A DNA stretch of 60,016 nt from Candidatus Tepidiaquacellales bacterium UBA2330. Its GTDB lineage: Bacteria; Bacteroidota; Ignavibacteria; Tepidaquicellales; Tepidaquicellaceae. The notes beneath the pieces are model-generated. The model ran no database searches, was not told the DNA's origin, and was given only the letters and a program-made list of their open reading frames with translations. The DNA is taken from positions 1 to 60,016 of the forward strand of contig DDUU01000014.1 of the NCBI GenBank assembly GCA_002344965.1. The letters run 5' to 3'. A program made the position numbers and the translations under genes. Positions 9,162 to 18,833 of the stretch are shown here, one piece after another. Positions within the stretch are counted from its first letter, which is position 1, and the number at the start of each line of letters is the position of its first letter.

Positions 9162-11612
9162 GTGCAGGCAGTAATAATGGCGGGTGGATTCGGTACGAGG
9201 CTGAGACCTTTGACCAATAATATTCCGAAGCCAATGGTTCCGATAGCAAACAAGCCGATACTTGAGCATATAATAAATTTACTCAAGACGCATGATATAA
9301 AAAATTATGTTGTGCTGCTGTTCTTTATGCCTGATATTATAAAGGAGGAGCTGGGGGACGGAAGCAAGTACGGCGTAAAGATTCAGTATGTCGTTCCAGA
9401 TCAGGATTACGGCACAGCAGGCGCAGTGAAGCTTGCAGAGGAATATATTAAGGATAAATTCATTGTAATCAGCGGAGATGTGCTGACGGATTTTAATCTT
9501 ACGGAAATTTCAGAATTTCATAAAAAGAAAAAAACTATTGCCACGCTTGCATTATACAGATCAAACAATCCTCTGCAGTTTGGAATTGTTTTAACGGATA
9601 AAAATGACAAGATAGTTAGATTTCTTGAAAAACCATCTTCATCTGAAGTGTTTTCGGACACAATTAATACGGGAATATATTTTTTTAATAAGGAAATTTT
9701 TAATCATATTCCTGCCGGCGAAAACTTTGATTTTTCAAAAGACCTTTTCCCGTCGTTATTAAAAAATAAGATCCCGCTTTTCGGACACAAAACTGACGGA
9801 TACTGGAGAGACGTTGGTAATTTAGAGGAATACATAGATGCTAATATGGATGTGCTGAAAGGAAAACTAAGTTATATCAAAGCTGCCGGCAAAGACGGAA
9901 ACTGCATCAGTAAAAATTCCAAAGTGGATAAAGATGCTGTAATCGAAAACAGTATTATCGGAGATAATGTAATTGTAGAAAAGGATGTCATAATCAGAAA
10001 TTCCGTACTCTGGAAAAATATACGCATCAGTGCGGATTCGAGACTTTTATTTGATGTGGTAGGAAGCAATTGTTATATCGGCAAAGGAACAAGAATTAAT
10101 GATTACGTTTTCATCGGAGAAAACTGCAGCATAGGAAATAATGTATTCATAAGCTCAAGTCTGAAGATATGGGACAGCAAGCAGATAGAGAATAATCAGA
10201 AAGTTACAAGAAGTCTGATATATGACGACAGATTCTTTACTGATCTTTTTACGGATTCGAGAATAACCGGTCTCTCAAATCTGCAGATCAATCCGGAATT
10301 CGGTGCAAAACTCGGTTCAGTTTACGGAGCGTTTATTGGTCAGGGAAAAAAAGTAATAGTGGCTCGCGACAGTGATTATATTTCAAATATGATAAAGCGT
10401 TCCATTACAAGCGGTCTGATGTCTGCAGGAGTAAATGTTATTGATTCTCAGGTTATTCCGATTCCAATGCTTAGGCAGGAGCTGAAGAGCGGCGAGGGAT
10501 CCGGAGGAATATTCGTCAGAAAATCTCCTTTTGACAGAAGATCCTCTGATATAATATTTTTTGATAAGGACGGAAGAGATCTTTCGGGAAATAAAACAAA
10601 ATCCATAGAGAGATTATTTTTCAGCGAAGAATATAAACGAGCAGATTTTGAAAAAGTCGGATTCATTAAATTTCAGGAGCGGACAAATGAAAAATACACA
10701 AAGCACTTTTTGTCATGCCTCGATCTTCCGGCAATCAGAAAAAAAAGATTCAATATTGTAATTGATTATTCATACGGCATTGCATCAACAATTTTTCCTA
10801 ATATTTTAGGTGAATTTGACTGTGATGTCGTGTCTCTGTCAGCGCATCTTGATTCCAAGAAAGTAACCCGCCCTCTGGAGGAATATCACAGCTCTCAGGA
10901 GCATTTTACATTTGTTGTGAAATCATTAAAGTATGATTTTGGATTTATGATAGATGCCGGAGGTGAAAAGATCTGGATGTCAACAGCTGCCGGTAAACTC
11001 CTTGAAGGAGACAGATTTCTTGTGATTGTACTTAAGATGTTTCTTATGGTTACCAAAGATGTAAAAAAAATCGCCGTGCCTGTACAGGCGACCGGAGAAG
11101 TGGACATTGTCGCAAAAGAATTCGGTGCAGAAGTCATAAGAGTTAAAAACACTCACTACTCTATGATGATGGCATGCGATGATGCGGATGTTAAATTTGT
11201 CGGAGGCACAAGAGGCGGGTTTTTGTTCCCTGAATTTCTTTATGCAACGGACGGTATTTTCTCAGTGGCGAAGATCATTGAACTTATAGCAAGAAGCGGC
11301 GTGTCGATTGACGAACTGGATAAGAATACTCCGAGATTGTTCATGCTGAAAGAAAATCTGGTTTGTTCAAAAGAAGATAAAGGAAGTATTATGAGAAAAT
11401 TTATGGAAGACAATATTAAATACACACAGGAGCTGATAGACGGTGTCAAAATTTTTATTGATAAGAATACAAATGTGCTGTGTATTCCTGATACGGACAG
11501 AAATATTATACACTTAAACGTTGAATCTGATAAAAAACTGAAAGCCCTAAAGTATATGAAAGAGTATAAGAAAAAGATTGAAAAATATTTAACCAAGAAT
11601 GATTTAACCTAA
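9162..11612 (+). CDS. Mannose-1-phosphate guanylyltransferase fused to a degenerate phosphomannomutase domain
   Basis: An 816-residue fusion. Residues 1-235 are a nucleotidyltransferase: GGFGTRLRPLT and PKPMVPIANKPILEH at the N-terminus, SGDVLTDFNL near 107 and DVGNLEEY near 212. Residues about 245-350 are left-handed beta-helix repeats, and 370-810 resemble phosphomannomutase. The mutase motifs are altered: the phosphoserine TASHNP site reads VRKSPFD (about 451-457), the metal loop DGDADR reads DAGGEK (about 597) and the sugar loop GEMSGH reads GGTRGG (about 681). This points to a regulatory rather than catalytic mutase domain, as in related fusions. Expected product: GDP-mannose or a similar sugar nucleotide for glycan synthesis. 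The start is GTG; ATG codons further in would cut the GGFGTR region. Confidence 0.85.
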   Translation: MQAVIMAGGFGTRLRPLTNNIPKPMVPIANKPILEHIINLLKTHDIKNYVVLLFFMPDIIKEELGDGSKYGVKIQYVVPDQDYGTAGAVKLAEEYIKDKFIVISGDVLTDFNLTEISEFHKKKKTIATLALYRSNNPLQFGIVLTDKNDKIVRFLEKPSSSEVFSDTINTGIYFFNKEIFNHIPAGENFDFSKDLFPSLLKNKIPLFGHKTDGYWRDVGNLEEYIDANMDVLKGKLSYIKAAGKDGNCISKNSKVDKDAVIENSIIGDNVIVEKDVIIRNSVLWKNIRISADSRLLFDVVGSNCYIGKGTRINDYVFIGENCSIGNNVFISSSLKIWDSKQIENNQKVTRSLIYDDRFFTDLFTDSRITGLSNLQINPEFGAKLGSVYGAFIGQGKKVIVARDSDYISNMIKRSITSGLMSAGVNVIDSQVIPIPMLRQELKSGEGSGGIFVRKSPFDRRSSDIIFFDKDGRDLSGNKTKSIERLFFSEEYKRADFEKVGFIKFQERTNEKYTKHFLSCLDLPAIRKKRFNIVIDYSYGIASTIFPNILGEFDCDVVSLSAHLDSKKVTRPLEEYHSSQEHFTFVVKSLKYDFGFMIDAGGEKIWMSTAAGKLLEGDRFLVIVLKMFLMVTKDVKKIAVPVQATGEVDIVAKEFGAEVIRVKNTHYSMMMACDDADVKFVGGTRGGFLFPEFLYATDGIFSVAKIIELIARSGVSIDELDKNTPRLFMLKENLVCSKEDKGSIMRKFMEDNIKYTQELIDGVKIFIDKNTNVLCIPDTDRNIIHLNVESDKKLKALKYMKEYKKKIEKYLTKNDLT

Positions 11613-11621
11613 TATAGAAAA

Positions 11622-12092
11622 ATGAAGATCAGTGAAATATTAAATGAGCAGGTTGTAAGAGTAAATTTTGAATGCTCGGACAAAGATGACGCAATAAATA
11701 AAATTGTAGATCTTGCCTCAAAATCCGGATTAATGACGGATATAGAAAAAGTTAGGCAGTGTGTTTTTGAAAGAGAAAACCTCATTTCAACCGGTGTAGG
11801 AAAAGGATTTGCAATTCCGCACGGAAAAACTGATGAGATAAAAGGAATTGTAGCTGCTTTTGTAATTTTAAAAGAGCCGATAGATTTTGATTCCATTGAC
11901 CTCGAACCGGTGAAGTTTATTTTCCTTATAATAGGAAAAGAAACCCTGATGAACGCTCATATCAAACTGCTGAGCAAAATTTCCAGACTGATGAATAAAG
12001 ACGAATTCAGAGAAAAGCTGGCTGAAGCAAAATCAACGGAAGAAGTGTTAAAGCTTTTTAATAATGAAGAGCAAAGCGTTTTTGAAATATAA
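11622..12092 (+). CDS. PTS EIIA domain protein, PtsN-like
   Basis: A 156-residue single-domain EIIA of the fructose/mannitol-nitrogen family (PTS_EIIA_2). The phosphorylatable histidine is His67 in GKGFAIPHGKT, preceded by VFERENLISTGVG, the typical signature. The gene begins 10 bp after the sugar nucleotidyltransferase gene, so the two are probably cotranscribed. No transport EIIB/EIIC, EI or HPr is in the window. A regulatory role of the EIIA-Ntr kind is therefore more likely than sugar uptake; that is inference. Confidence 0.85.
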   Translation: MKISEILNEQVVRVNFECSDKDDAINKIVDLASKSGLMTDIEKVRQCVFERENLISTGVGKGFAIPHGKTDEIKGIVAAFVILKEPIDFDSIDLEPVKFIFLIIGKETLMNAHIKLLSKISRLMNKDEFREKLAEAKSTEEVLKLFNNEEQSVFEI

Positions 12093-12184
12093 ACTCTGTT
12101 TTTTAAATTATTTAATTCCGCTGTATATCCCGATCATTTCTGTTTCCTGATTTCCTCTTATGTTAAATCTAAATTACTATAAAT

Positions 12185-13909
12185 TTGAAAAAAGAAATTT
12201 CATATAATTTATCATTCCCGCAAAAGAAGTCTCATTACTGTGATGTAAGTATAACTGTAAGTCATCCTGAAAACGACATTACTTCTCTTTCGATGCCTGT
12301 TTGGACGCCGGGCTCATATCTTGTTAGAGAATTTTCGGGAAAAACAGATAGCGTAAATGCAAAATCAATAGATGGTGAAAATCTGAAAACTGAAAAAGTA
12401 AATAAAAATATATGGAATGTTTTTAATCCGGAAAAAAAAGATTTTACGTTCAGTTACAGAGTTTTCGGAAATGAACTGACGGTCAGGACAACGCGGATCA
12501 ACAACGATCACGCTTTTATTAGTTCGGCCGGTGTATTTATGTCGGTTAGCGGAATGGAAAATTGCGGATGTAAACTGACAACGGTGCTTCCTGAAGGATG
12601 GAAAAAAATTTCCACAGGTCTGAATAGATTATCAGAAAATGTTTTTTTTGCGGATAACTATGATGTTTTGATTGATTCACCTCTGGAAATCGGAAATCAA
12701 AATATACTTGAATTTGAAATACAGGGAATAAAACATTTCATATGTCTGACAGGCGAAGGAAATTATAAGGAAAAGATCATTATAAATGATTTCAGAAAAA
12801 TTGCCGAAGAGCAGATAAAATTTTTCGGCGGAAAAATTCCTTACGAACATTATACTTTTATAATACATCTTGTCGAAAAAGGCGGAGGAGGACTCGAACA
12901 CCTGAATTCATTTGTAGCGCAGTTCCCGCGACTGAATTTCAACGATGAAAAGCTTTATAAGAAATTTCTGGGACTTGTATCTCATGAATACTTTCACCTC
13001 TGGAATGTAAAAAGGATCAGACCTGCAGAGCTCGGACCTTTTGATTACAACAGGGAAAATTATACTAAAAGTCTGTGGGTAGCGGAAGGCTGGACAAGTT
13101 TCTTTGATAATGTATTTATAAGAAGGTGCGGACTGATAAATGATGAAGAATATTTTGAGTTTATTGAAAATGAATATAACGATGTAATGAGATTTAAAGG
13201 AAGGTTTAAGCAGTCGCTTTCCGAATCAAGCTATGATACATGGATAAAATTTTACAGAAAGGATGAAAATTTCAGCAATACTCAAATCTCTTATTATACC
13301 AAAGGTGCGCTCGTTGCTATAATGCTGAATATTGAGATAATAAAAAACACTAACGGCGAAAAGTCACTTGACGACGTGATGAGAATTCTTTATAAAGATT
13401 ATCAAAACGACAGTTCAAGAGGATATACGCAGGAAAGAATTAAAGAAGTTTGTGAGTCAGTAAACGGCAGAATGCTTGATGAATTCTGGAGTATGTATGT
13501 GGACGGAACAGATGAAATTCCTATTGAGAAATATCTGAGCTTTGCCGGAATTGAAGTTACTGATTCATCCGATTCAGCTTCCGCTGCTCTTGGAGTTGAT
13601 TTCAAAACGGAAAACGGAAAATTAATAATTACTAAAGTAATTGACGGCGGCTCAGCTTATGAGTCAGGATTGAGTTTCAGAGATGAGATTATTTCTGTTA
13701 ACGGTTTCAGAGTAAATGAAGAAATTTTAAAAAATATATTTTCAGATAAAAAACCGGGTGAAGTTTTAAAGTTAATCTTAAGCCGCGAAGGAATTATAAA
13801 GAAAATTTCTGTTACTCTTTTGAAACCGATCCCAAAGTTTAAAATAAAGAGAATGGAAAATATTTCAGATGAGCAGGATAAAATTTTTAAAAAGTGGATA
13901 CTCGGATAA
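12185..13909 (+). CDS. M61-family metallopeptidase with PDZ domain
   Basis: A 574-residue protein of the M61 (glycyl aminopeptidase-like) family. An N-terminal beta domain (1-160, with MPVWTPGSYLVREFSG) precedes a zinc peptidase core with HEYFHLWNVKRIRP near residue 267 and the downstream glutamate in WVAEGWTSFFD near 300. A PDZ domain occupies about 465-560 (GVDFKTENGKLIITKVIDGG, GLSFRDEIISVNG). No signal peptide is apparent from the TTG start (MKKEISYNL), so a cytosolic location is suggested. Family members cleave N-terminal Gly/Ala from peptides, but the substrate here is unknown. The 92-bp gap upstream suggests its own promoter. Confidence 0.92.
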   Translation: MKKEISYNLSFPQKKSHYCDVSITVSHPENDITSLSMPVWTPGSYLVREFSGKTDSVNAKSIDGENLKTEKVNKNIWNVFNPEKKDFTFSYRVFGNELTVRTTRINNDHAFISSAGVFMSVSGMENCGCKLTTVLPEGWKKISTGLNRLSENVFFADNYDVLIDSPLEIGNQNILEFEIQGIKHFICLTGEGNYKEKIIINDFRKIAEEQIKFFGGKIPYEHYTFIIHLVEKGGGGLEHLNSFVAQFPRLNFNDEKLYKKFLGLVSHEYFHLWNVKRIRPAELGPFDYNRENYTKSLWVAEGWTSFFDNVFIRRCGLINDEEYFEFIENEYNDVMRFKGRFKQSLSESSYDTWIKFYRKDENFSNTQISYYTKGALVAIMLNIEIIKNTNGEKSLDDVMRILYKDYQNDSSRGYTQERIKEVCESVNGRMLDEFWSMYVDGTDEIPIEKYLSFAGIEVTDSSDSASAALGVDFKTENGKLIITKVIDGGSAYESGLSFRDEIISVNGFRVNEEILKNIFSDKKPGEVLKLILSREGIIKKISVTLLKPIPKFKIKRMENISDEQDKIFKKWILG

Positions 13910-14029
13910 ATCAAATTGATTTGTTTTGCTGAATAAACTGAAAACAGAAAGAATCCGTATTAATAATTGAATTTAAAAGCAAATTCAATCTGAATAAATT
14001 TATATATCAATATAACAGATATCAGAATT

Positions 14030-15595
14030 ATGAAAAATTATATACTCATAATAATACTGCTGACAGTATTGATGACAGCAGGTATTTCATCAGCTCAGTA
14101 TCAGAATATTTTTGTTACGAGCACCGGCTCGCCAAACGAACCTTCGATCTGCATGAATCCGAAAAATACAAATCAGATAGTCGCAGGATCAAATCTCAAT
14201 TTTTATTACTACTCAACAAACGGCGGATACAACTGGTCGCGCGGGACGCTTACTTCCACTTACAGCGTGTGGGGTGATCCGTGTATTGTAGTCGATACAA
14301 ACGGCCATTTTTATTACGGACATCTGACCAATCTTTCGGGAAGTTATTTCATTGACAGGATTGTAGTTCAGAAATCAACAAACGGCGGTATGAACTGGAA
14401 CAACGGAGCATACACAGGTTACATTCCCCCTAAGCAGCAGGATAAAGAATGGATTTGCGTGGATCCCAGGAACAATAATCTATACATGACATGGACACAG
14501 TTTGACAGTTACGGCAGCTCTTCGCCATCAGACAGTTCAGCAATATTGTTTTCAAGATCTACAGACGCTGGCGAATCCTGGAGTCCCGCCGTGAGAATAA
14601 ATAAAATAGCCGGTGATTGTGTGGATGAGGGAAATACGGTCGAAGGCGCAGTGCCGTGTGTCGGACCAAACGGCGAAATTTACGTTTCATGGTCGGGTCC
14701 GCTTGGAATTGTTATGGACAGATCCACAGACGGCGGATTAACATGGCTCGATGAGGATATTTTTGTAACTTCACAGCCGGGAGGATGGAGTTACAGTATT
14801 CCCGGAATCAGCAGAGCTAACGGATTGCCTGTTACAGTATGCGACATTTCTAACGGACCGAACAGAGGAACTATATATATAAACTGGTCAGATCAGAGAA
14901 ACGGAGCTCAGGATACGGATGTGTGGTTAATAAAATCAACAGACGGCGGAAATACATGGGGACAGGTGAAAAGGGTAAATGACGATCCGCCCGGAAAGCA
15001 GCAGTTCTTTACCTGGCTGACTATCGATCAGAAAAACGGAGATATGTATTTTGTATTTTATGACAGAAGAAATTATGCAAATAATCAGACTGATGTCTAT
15101 ATGGCAAGATCAACGGACGGAGGGGAAAACATTTTTAACTTCAAAGTCAGCGAGACTCCTTTTAATCCGAGCTCATCGGTATTCTTTGGAGATTATACTA
15201 ACATTACCGCTTATGACGGAAAAGTCAGACCGATCTGGGCAAGAGCTGACAATACATCTATGAGCATATATACGGCAATTGTGGATTTTATTACAAATGT
15301 GCAGCAGATAAATACCGCTCAGCCGGATTCGTTCAGACTGTATGAAAATTATCCGAATCCTTTTAACCCCGTCACAAAAATTAAATTTGATGTATATGAT
15401 AACTCCTCTTCCGATGTAAACCTGACCGTATATGATGTAAGCGGAAAAGAAATTAAGAAACTTGTAAACGGTAATTTAAGACCGGGTACATACGAAGTGG
15501 AATGGAACGCATCGGATCATTCATCAGGTACTTATTTTGTAAAAATGGAAGCAATGAATTTTTCAGATATAAAGACTATGATGTTTGTAAAATAA
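14030..15595 (+). CDS. T9SS-sorted BNR/Asp-box repeat secreted protein (sialidase-like propeller)
   Basis: A 521-residue secreted protein with a signal peptide ending SSAQ. At least five Asp-box (BNR) motifs mark a beta-propeller of the sialidase superfamily: STNGGYNW, STNGGMNW, STDAGESW, STDGGLTW, STDGGNTW and a partial STDGGEN. A T9SS type A sorting domain (NYPNPFNPVTKI) fills the last 85 residues. I cannot identify the sialidase catalytic Arg triad and Tyr/Glu pair with confidence, so enzymatic sialidase activity is not claimed; many such propellers only bind glycans or protein. A terminator follows 20 bp downstream, so it is a single-gene transcript. Confidence 0.85.
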   Translation: MKNYILIIILLTVLMTAGISSAQYQNIFVTSTGSPNEPSICMNPKNTNQIVAGSNLNFYYYSTNGGYNWSRGTLTSTYSVWGDPCIVVDTNGHFYYGHLTNLSGSYFIDRIVVQKSTNGGMNWNNGAYTGYIPPKQQDKEWICVDPRNNNLYMTWTQFDSYGSSSPSDSSAILFSRSTDAGESWSPAVRINKIAGDCVDEGNTVEGAVPCVGPNGEIYVSWSGPLGIVMDRSTDGGLTWLDEDIFVTSQPGGWSYSIPGISRANGLPVTVCDISNGPNRGTIYINWSDQRNGAQDTDVWLIKSTDGGNTWGQVKRVNDDPPGKQQFFTWLTIDQKNGDMYFVFYDRRNYANNQTDVYMARSTDGGENIFNFKVSETPFNPSSSVFFGDYTNITAYDGKVRPIWARADNTSMSIYTAIVDFITNVQQINTAQPDSFRLYENYPNPFNPVTKIKFDVYDNSSSDVNLTVYDVSGKEIKKLVNGNLRPGTYEVEWNASDHSSGTYFVKMEAMNFSDIKTMMFVK

Positions 15596-15616
15596 ATTGA
15601 TTCAGTTTTATATCAG

Positions 15617-15653
15617 AAAAATCCGGCGGATGAAAACGACCGGATTTTTTTTT
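15617..15653 (+). terminator. Rho-independent terminator
   Basis: Stem AAAATCCGG (15617-15625) with CCGGATTTT (15640-15648), loop of 14 bases, followed by T residues to 15653. It ends the BNR-repeat gene. Confidence 0.85.
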
Positions 15654-15863
15654 GATAAAAATAAAAAAAATACTTCTCTCAGAAATTAATATAATTTGAT
15701 CCTTTTACACAGAAGTAAAAACATTTTTTCACAAACCGGATAATTTAATACTTTCATCAAAATTCAGTTTGAAGTAAATTGTAACGGAAGTCCGGAAGAC
15801 ATTTTATGAAGTCAAAAAGTTAATATCATTGAATCCCCGTCATATTAAAAGTAAATTAAATCC

Positions 15864-17228
15864 ATGGAAAATGTAGTAGCGATTGTCGGCAGACCGAATG
15901 TCGGTAAATCAACTCTGTTCAACCGTCTCACGGGAAAGAAAAACGCAATAGTTCACGAGAAAAGCGGAGTAACCAGAGACAGAAATTACGGAGAAGTCGA
16001 ATGGACCGGTAAAAAATTTTTTCTTATTGATACGGGAGGATTTGTACCGCATTCCGAAGAACAGTTTGAGAAAGCTATACGGTCGCAGGTTAAGCTTGCC
16101 ATTGAAGAAGCAGATGAGATTCTTTTCGTTGTCGACGCAAAAAACGGTATGCATCCCGTTGATAAAGAGCTTGCCGATATGCTCCGCAAGCATATTGATA
16201 AAAAGAAGATCATTCTTGTAGCAAATAAAATTGACATTGTGGAAAAAACATCAAACGCTCTGGAGTTTTATTCACTCGGACTCGGAGAACCGTTTGCAAT
16301 GTCTGCGATAAACGGATTTAACTCCGGAGATCTTCTTGACATCATTACGGCTGATTTTCCAATGGCTGATGATGAGGAAGAAGATAACACCATTAAGTTT
16401 GCTATAATCGGAAAACCCAACGCCGGCAAATCTTCCATTGCCAACGCTCTGCTTAATGAGGAAAGAAATATAGTTACAGACATTCCCGGCACTACGCGTG
16501 ATACTATTGATTCAGGCATGAAATATTACGGCGATGACATTATACTTATTGATACCGCCGGGTTGAGGAAAAAAACTAAAGTAAATGAGGCAATAGAATT
16601 TTATTCCACTATCAGGACATATAAAGCAATAGAAAGATGCAATGTCGCTATACTTGTGATAGACGCAGTTCCGCTTCTCGAAGAGCTTGAAAAATCGTCC
16701 GACATCAGACTTGCAACTTTCAAACTTGATAAGCAGGATGTAAAAATCATAGAGGATGTGATCAGATTAAGAAAAGGTCTGCTCATTGTGATCAATAAGT
16801 GGGATCTTGTCGAAAAGAATTCTAATACTGCCAGGATTATAGAACAGAAAATAACCGAACATCTCAGAAGTTATACTTATCTGAAATTTATATTCATCTC
16901 TGCTCTGACCAAACAAAGGATTCATAAAGTTATAGAAGAAGGTGTCAGCATATACAAAGAGAGGTCCAAAAAAGTAAGAACAAGCGAGCTGAATGAAGCT
17001 CTTCTCAACGATATAAAATCCACTCCTCCGCAGTCACTGAGAGGAAAAGAGATCAAAATAAACTACATAACACAAATCAAAAGCTCTCCGCCGGTATTTA
17101 TTTTTTTTGTAAATGATCCTGACGGAATCAATGAAAACTATAAAAAATTCCTTGAGAAAAAAGTCCGTGAGCATTTCGGATTTAAAGGAATTCCAATAGA
17201 TCTTGTTTTCAGAAGAAAGAATAATTAA
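15864..17228 (+). CDS. der: Ribosome biogenesis GTPase Der (EngA)
   Basis: A double-GTPase needed for 50S subunit assembly. The first G domain has GRPNVGKS at residues 8-15, DTGG and NKID; the second has GKPNAGKS near 183, DTAGLRKK and NKWD. A C-terminal KH-like domain follows (about 350-454). The length (454) is slightly above usual because the second G domain has about 18 extra residues between the G3 helix and G4 (VIDAVPLLEELEKSSDIR, about 264-281), where most Der proteins read VIDA followed directly by a short TEQD-type helix. The start at ATG 15864 matches the family's N-terminus. Confidence 0.97.
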   Translation: MENVVAIVGRPNVGKSTLFNRLTGKKNAIVHEKSGVTRDRNYGEVEWTGKKFFLIDTGGFVPHSEEQFEKAIRSQVKLAIEEADEILFVVDAKNGMHPVDKELADMLRKHIDKKKIILVANKIDIVEKTSNALEFYSLGLGEPFAMSAINGFNSGDLLDIITADFPMADDEEEDNTIKFAIIGKPNAGKSSIANALLNEERNIVTDIPGTTRDTIDSGMKYYGDDIILIDTAGLRKKTKVNEAIEFYSTIRTYKAIERCNVAILVIDAVPLLEELEKSSDIRLATFKLDKQDVKIIEDVIRLRKGLLIVINKWDLVEKNSNTARIIEQKITEHLRSYTYLKFIFISALTKQRIHKVIEEGVSIYKERSKKVRTSELNEALLNDIKSTPPQSLRGKEIKINYITQIKSSPPVFIFFVNDPDGINENYKKFLEKKVREHFGFKGIPIDLVFRRKNN

Positions 17229-17298
17229 TTCTTCATATCTGAAACGATTTTAAATTTAACCGATACGATAATTATTTTGGAAACTAAATTAAAATGTC

Positions 17299-18825
17299 AT
17301 GATATCAGAAATTTACACAGCCACTACTTACGGTGTCGATGCATATATAGTAAGGGTAGAATCGCACATTGAAAACGGTCTTTTCAATTTTACTATAGTT
17401 GGTCTTCCTGACAATGCCGTCAAAGAATCCCGCGAAAGAGTTTCAGCCGCAATTAAAAATTCAATGTTTCATTTTCCGGTTAGAAGGTACACAGTCAATC
17501 TTGCTCCGGCGGATGTCAGAAAAGAAGGTTCGGGATTTGATCTTCCTATAGCAGTGGGATTGATCTGTGAAACATCGCAGGTGTCTCCATCCAAAGTAAA
17601 GAATTATATATTTATCGGTGAGCTTTCACTTGACGGTAAACTGCGTCCTGTAACCGGAGTGTTACCAATAGCATTGGAAGTAAAAAAAAATAACTTCAAA
17701 GGAATTATACTTCCCCTTGAAAATGCTAAAGAAGCTGCGATTGTGGAGGGAATTGACGTGCAGCCGTTTGAAACCTTAAGTGAGGTTGCTGATTTTCTGA
17801 ATGATGAGATAACTCCTAAACCATTTACAATAGACGTAAAGGAATTGTTTGAACTTGAAAAAAATTATCTTCTGGATTTTTCTGATGTGAAAGGTCAGGC
17901 GGAAGTCAAGCGCGCAATGGAAGTTGCAGCAGCCGGCGCTCACAATATTATTCTGATCGGACTTCCCGGTTCCGGTAAGACTATGGTTGCGAAAAGACTG
18001 CCGACCATTCTTCCTCCTCTTTCGCTTGAAGAAGCTCTTGAGACAACCAAGATACATTCCATTGCAGGACTTCTTTCTTCAAACACCGCAATAATTTCAA
18101 CAAGACCATTCCGCTCGCCTCATCATACTGCAAGTGATGTTTCGCTTGTCGGCGGCGGACCCAACGCTAAGCCCGGTGAAATTTCATTTGCGCACAACGG
18201 CGTTCTTTTTCTTGATGAACTGACTGAATTCAAAAAGAATGTGCTTGAAGTAATGAGACAGCCGTTAGAAGACAGAGTCGTAACTATCTCACGATCCAAA
18301 ATAACCGTTCAGTATCCGTGCAACTTCATGCTCGTAGCTGCCATGAATCCTACTCCGGCCGGCTCCGCAAAGGAAACGGAATTGTATAATGATTATGATA
18401 TTCAGAAATTTTTATCAAAAATATCCGGACCGATACTCGACAGAATAGATCTTCATGTGCATGTAAACCCGGTTAAGTATCAGGAATTATCAAGCAAATC
18501 CGAACTTGAAAGCTCATTTTCCGTCAGATGCCGAGTTATAAAAGCGAGAGAATTTCAGATTGAAAGATTTAAAAATAAAAAAGGCATATACTCAAATTCG
18601 GGTATGTCTTCAAAAGAAATAAAGGAGTTTTGTAAAATAGATACGGAGTGTGAAAATCTTATGAAGATGGCAATTACAAAACTTGGCTTGTCCGCAAGAG
18701 CTTACGACCGGATATTAAAAGTCAGCAGGACAATAGCTGATCTTGACGGTTCTGAAAACATTTCTCCGGCGCACATCAGCGAAGCAATACAGTACAGAAG
18801 TCTTGACAGATCCGGCTGGGTGTAA
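17299..18825 (+). CDS. YifB/ComM family Mg-chelatase-like AAA+ ATPase
   Basis: A 508-residue member of the YifB/ComM family: an N-terminal Lon-protease-like ChlI domain (SHIENGLFNFTIVGLPDNAV, then LAPADVRKEGSGFDLPIAVG), an AAA+ core with Walker A GLPGSGKT near 221 and Walker B-like LFLDELTEF near 302, and a C-terminal lid domain (SARAYDRILKVSRTIADLDG). ComM in Vibrio is a helicase that promotes branch migration when transformed DNA is integrated. A comEA-like gene lies elsewhere in this window, so natural transformation is a possible shared role (inference). It lies 70 bp after der on the same strand. Confidence 0.95.
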   Translation: MISEIYTATTYGVDAYIVRVESHIENGLFNFTIVGLPDNAVKESRERVSAAIKNSMFHFPVRRYTVNLAPADVRKEGSGFDLPIAVGLICETSQVSPSKVKNYIFIGELSLDGKLRPVTGVLPIALEVKKNNFKGIILPLENAKEAAIVEGIDVQPFETLSEVADFLNDEITPKPFTIDVKELFELEKNYLLDFSDVKGQAEVKRAMEVAAAGAHNIILIGLPGSGKTMVAKRLPTILPPLSLEEALETTKIHSIAGLLSSNTAIISTRPFRSPHHTASDVSLVGGGPNAKPGEISFAHNGVLFLDELTEFKKNVLEVMRQPLEDRVVTISRSKITVQYPCNFMLVAAMNPTPAGSAKETELYNDYDIQKFLSKISGPILDRIDLHVHVNPVKYQELSSKSELESSFSVRCRVIKAREFQIERFKNKKGIYSNSGMSSKEIKEFCKIDTECENLMKMAITKLGLSARAYDRILKVSRTIADLDGSENISPAHISEAIQYRSLDRSGWV

Positions 18826-18833
18826 AAATTTTT

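Noticed and set aside
14030..15595. Assignment of sialidase activity to the BNR-repeat protein
   Set aside because: Asp boxes are clear, but I could not identify the arginine triad and Tyr/Glu pair, so only the fold is claimed.
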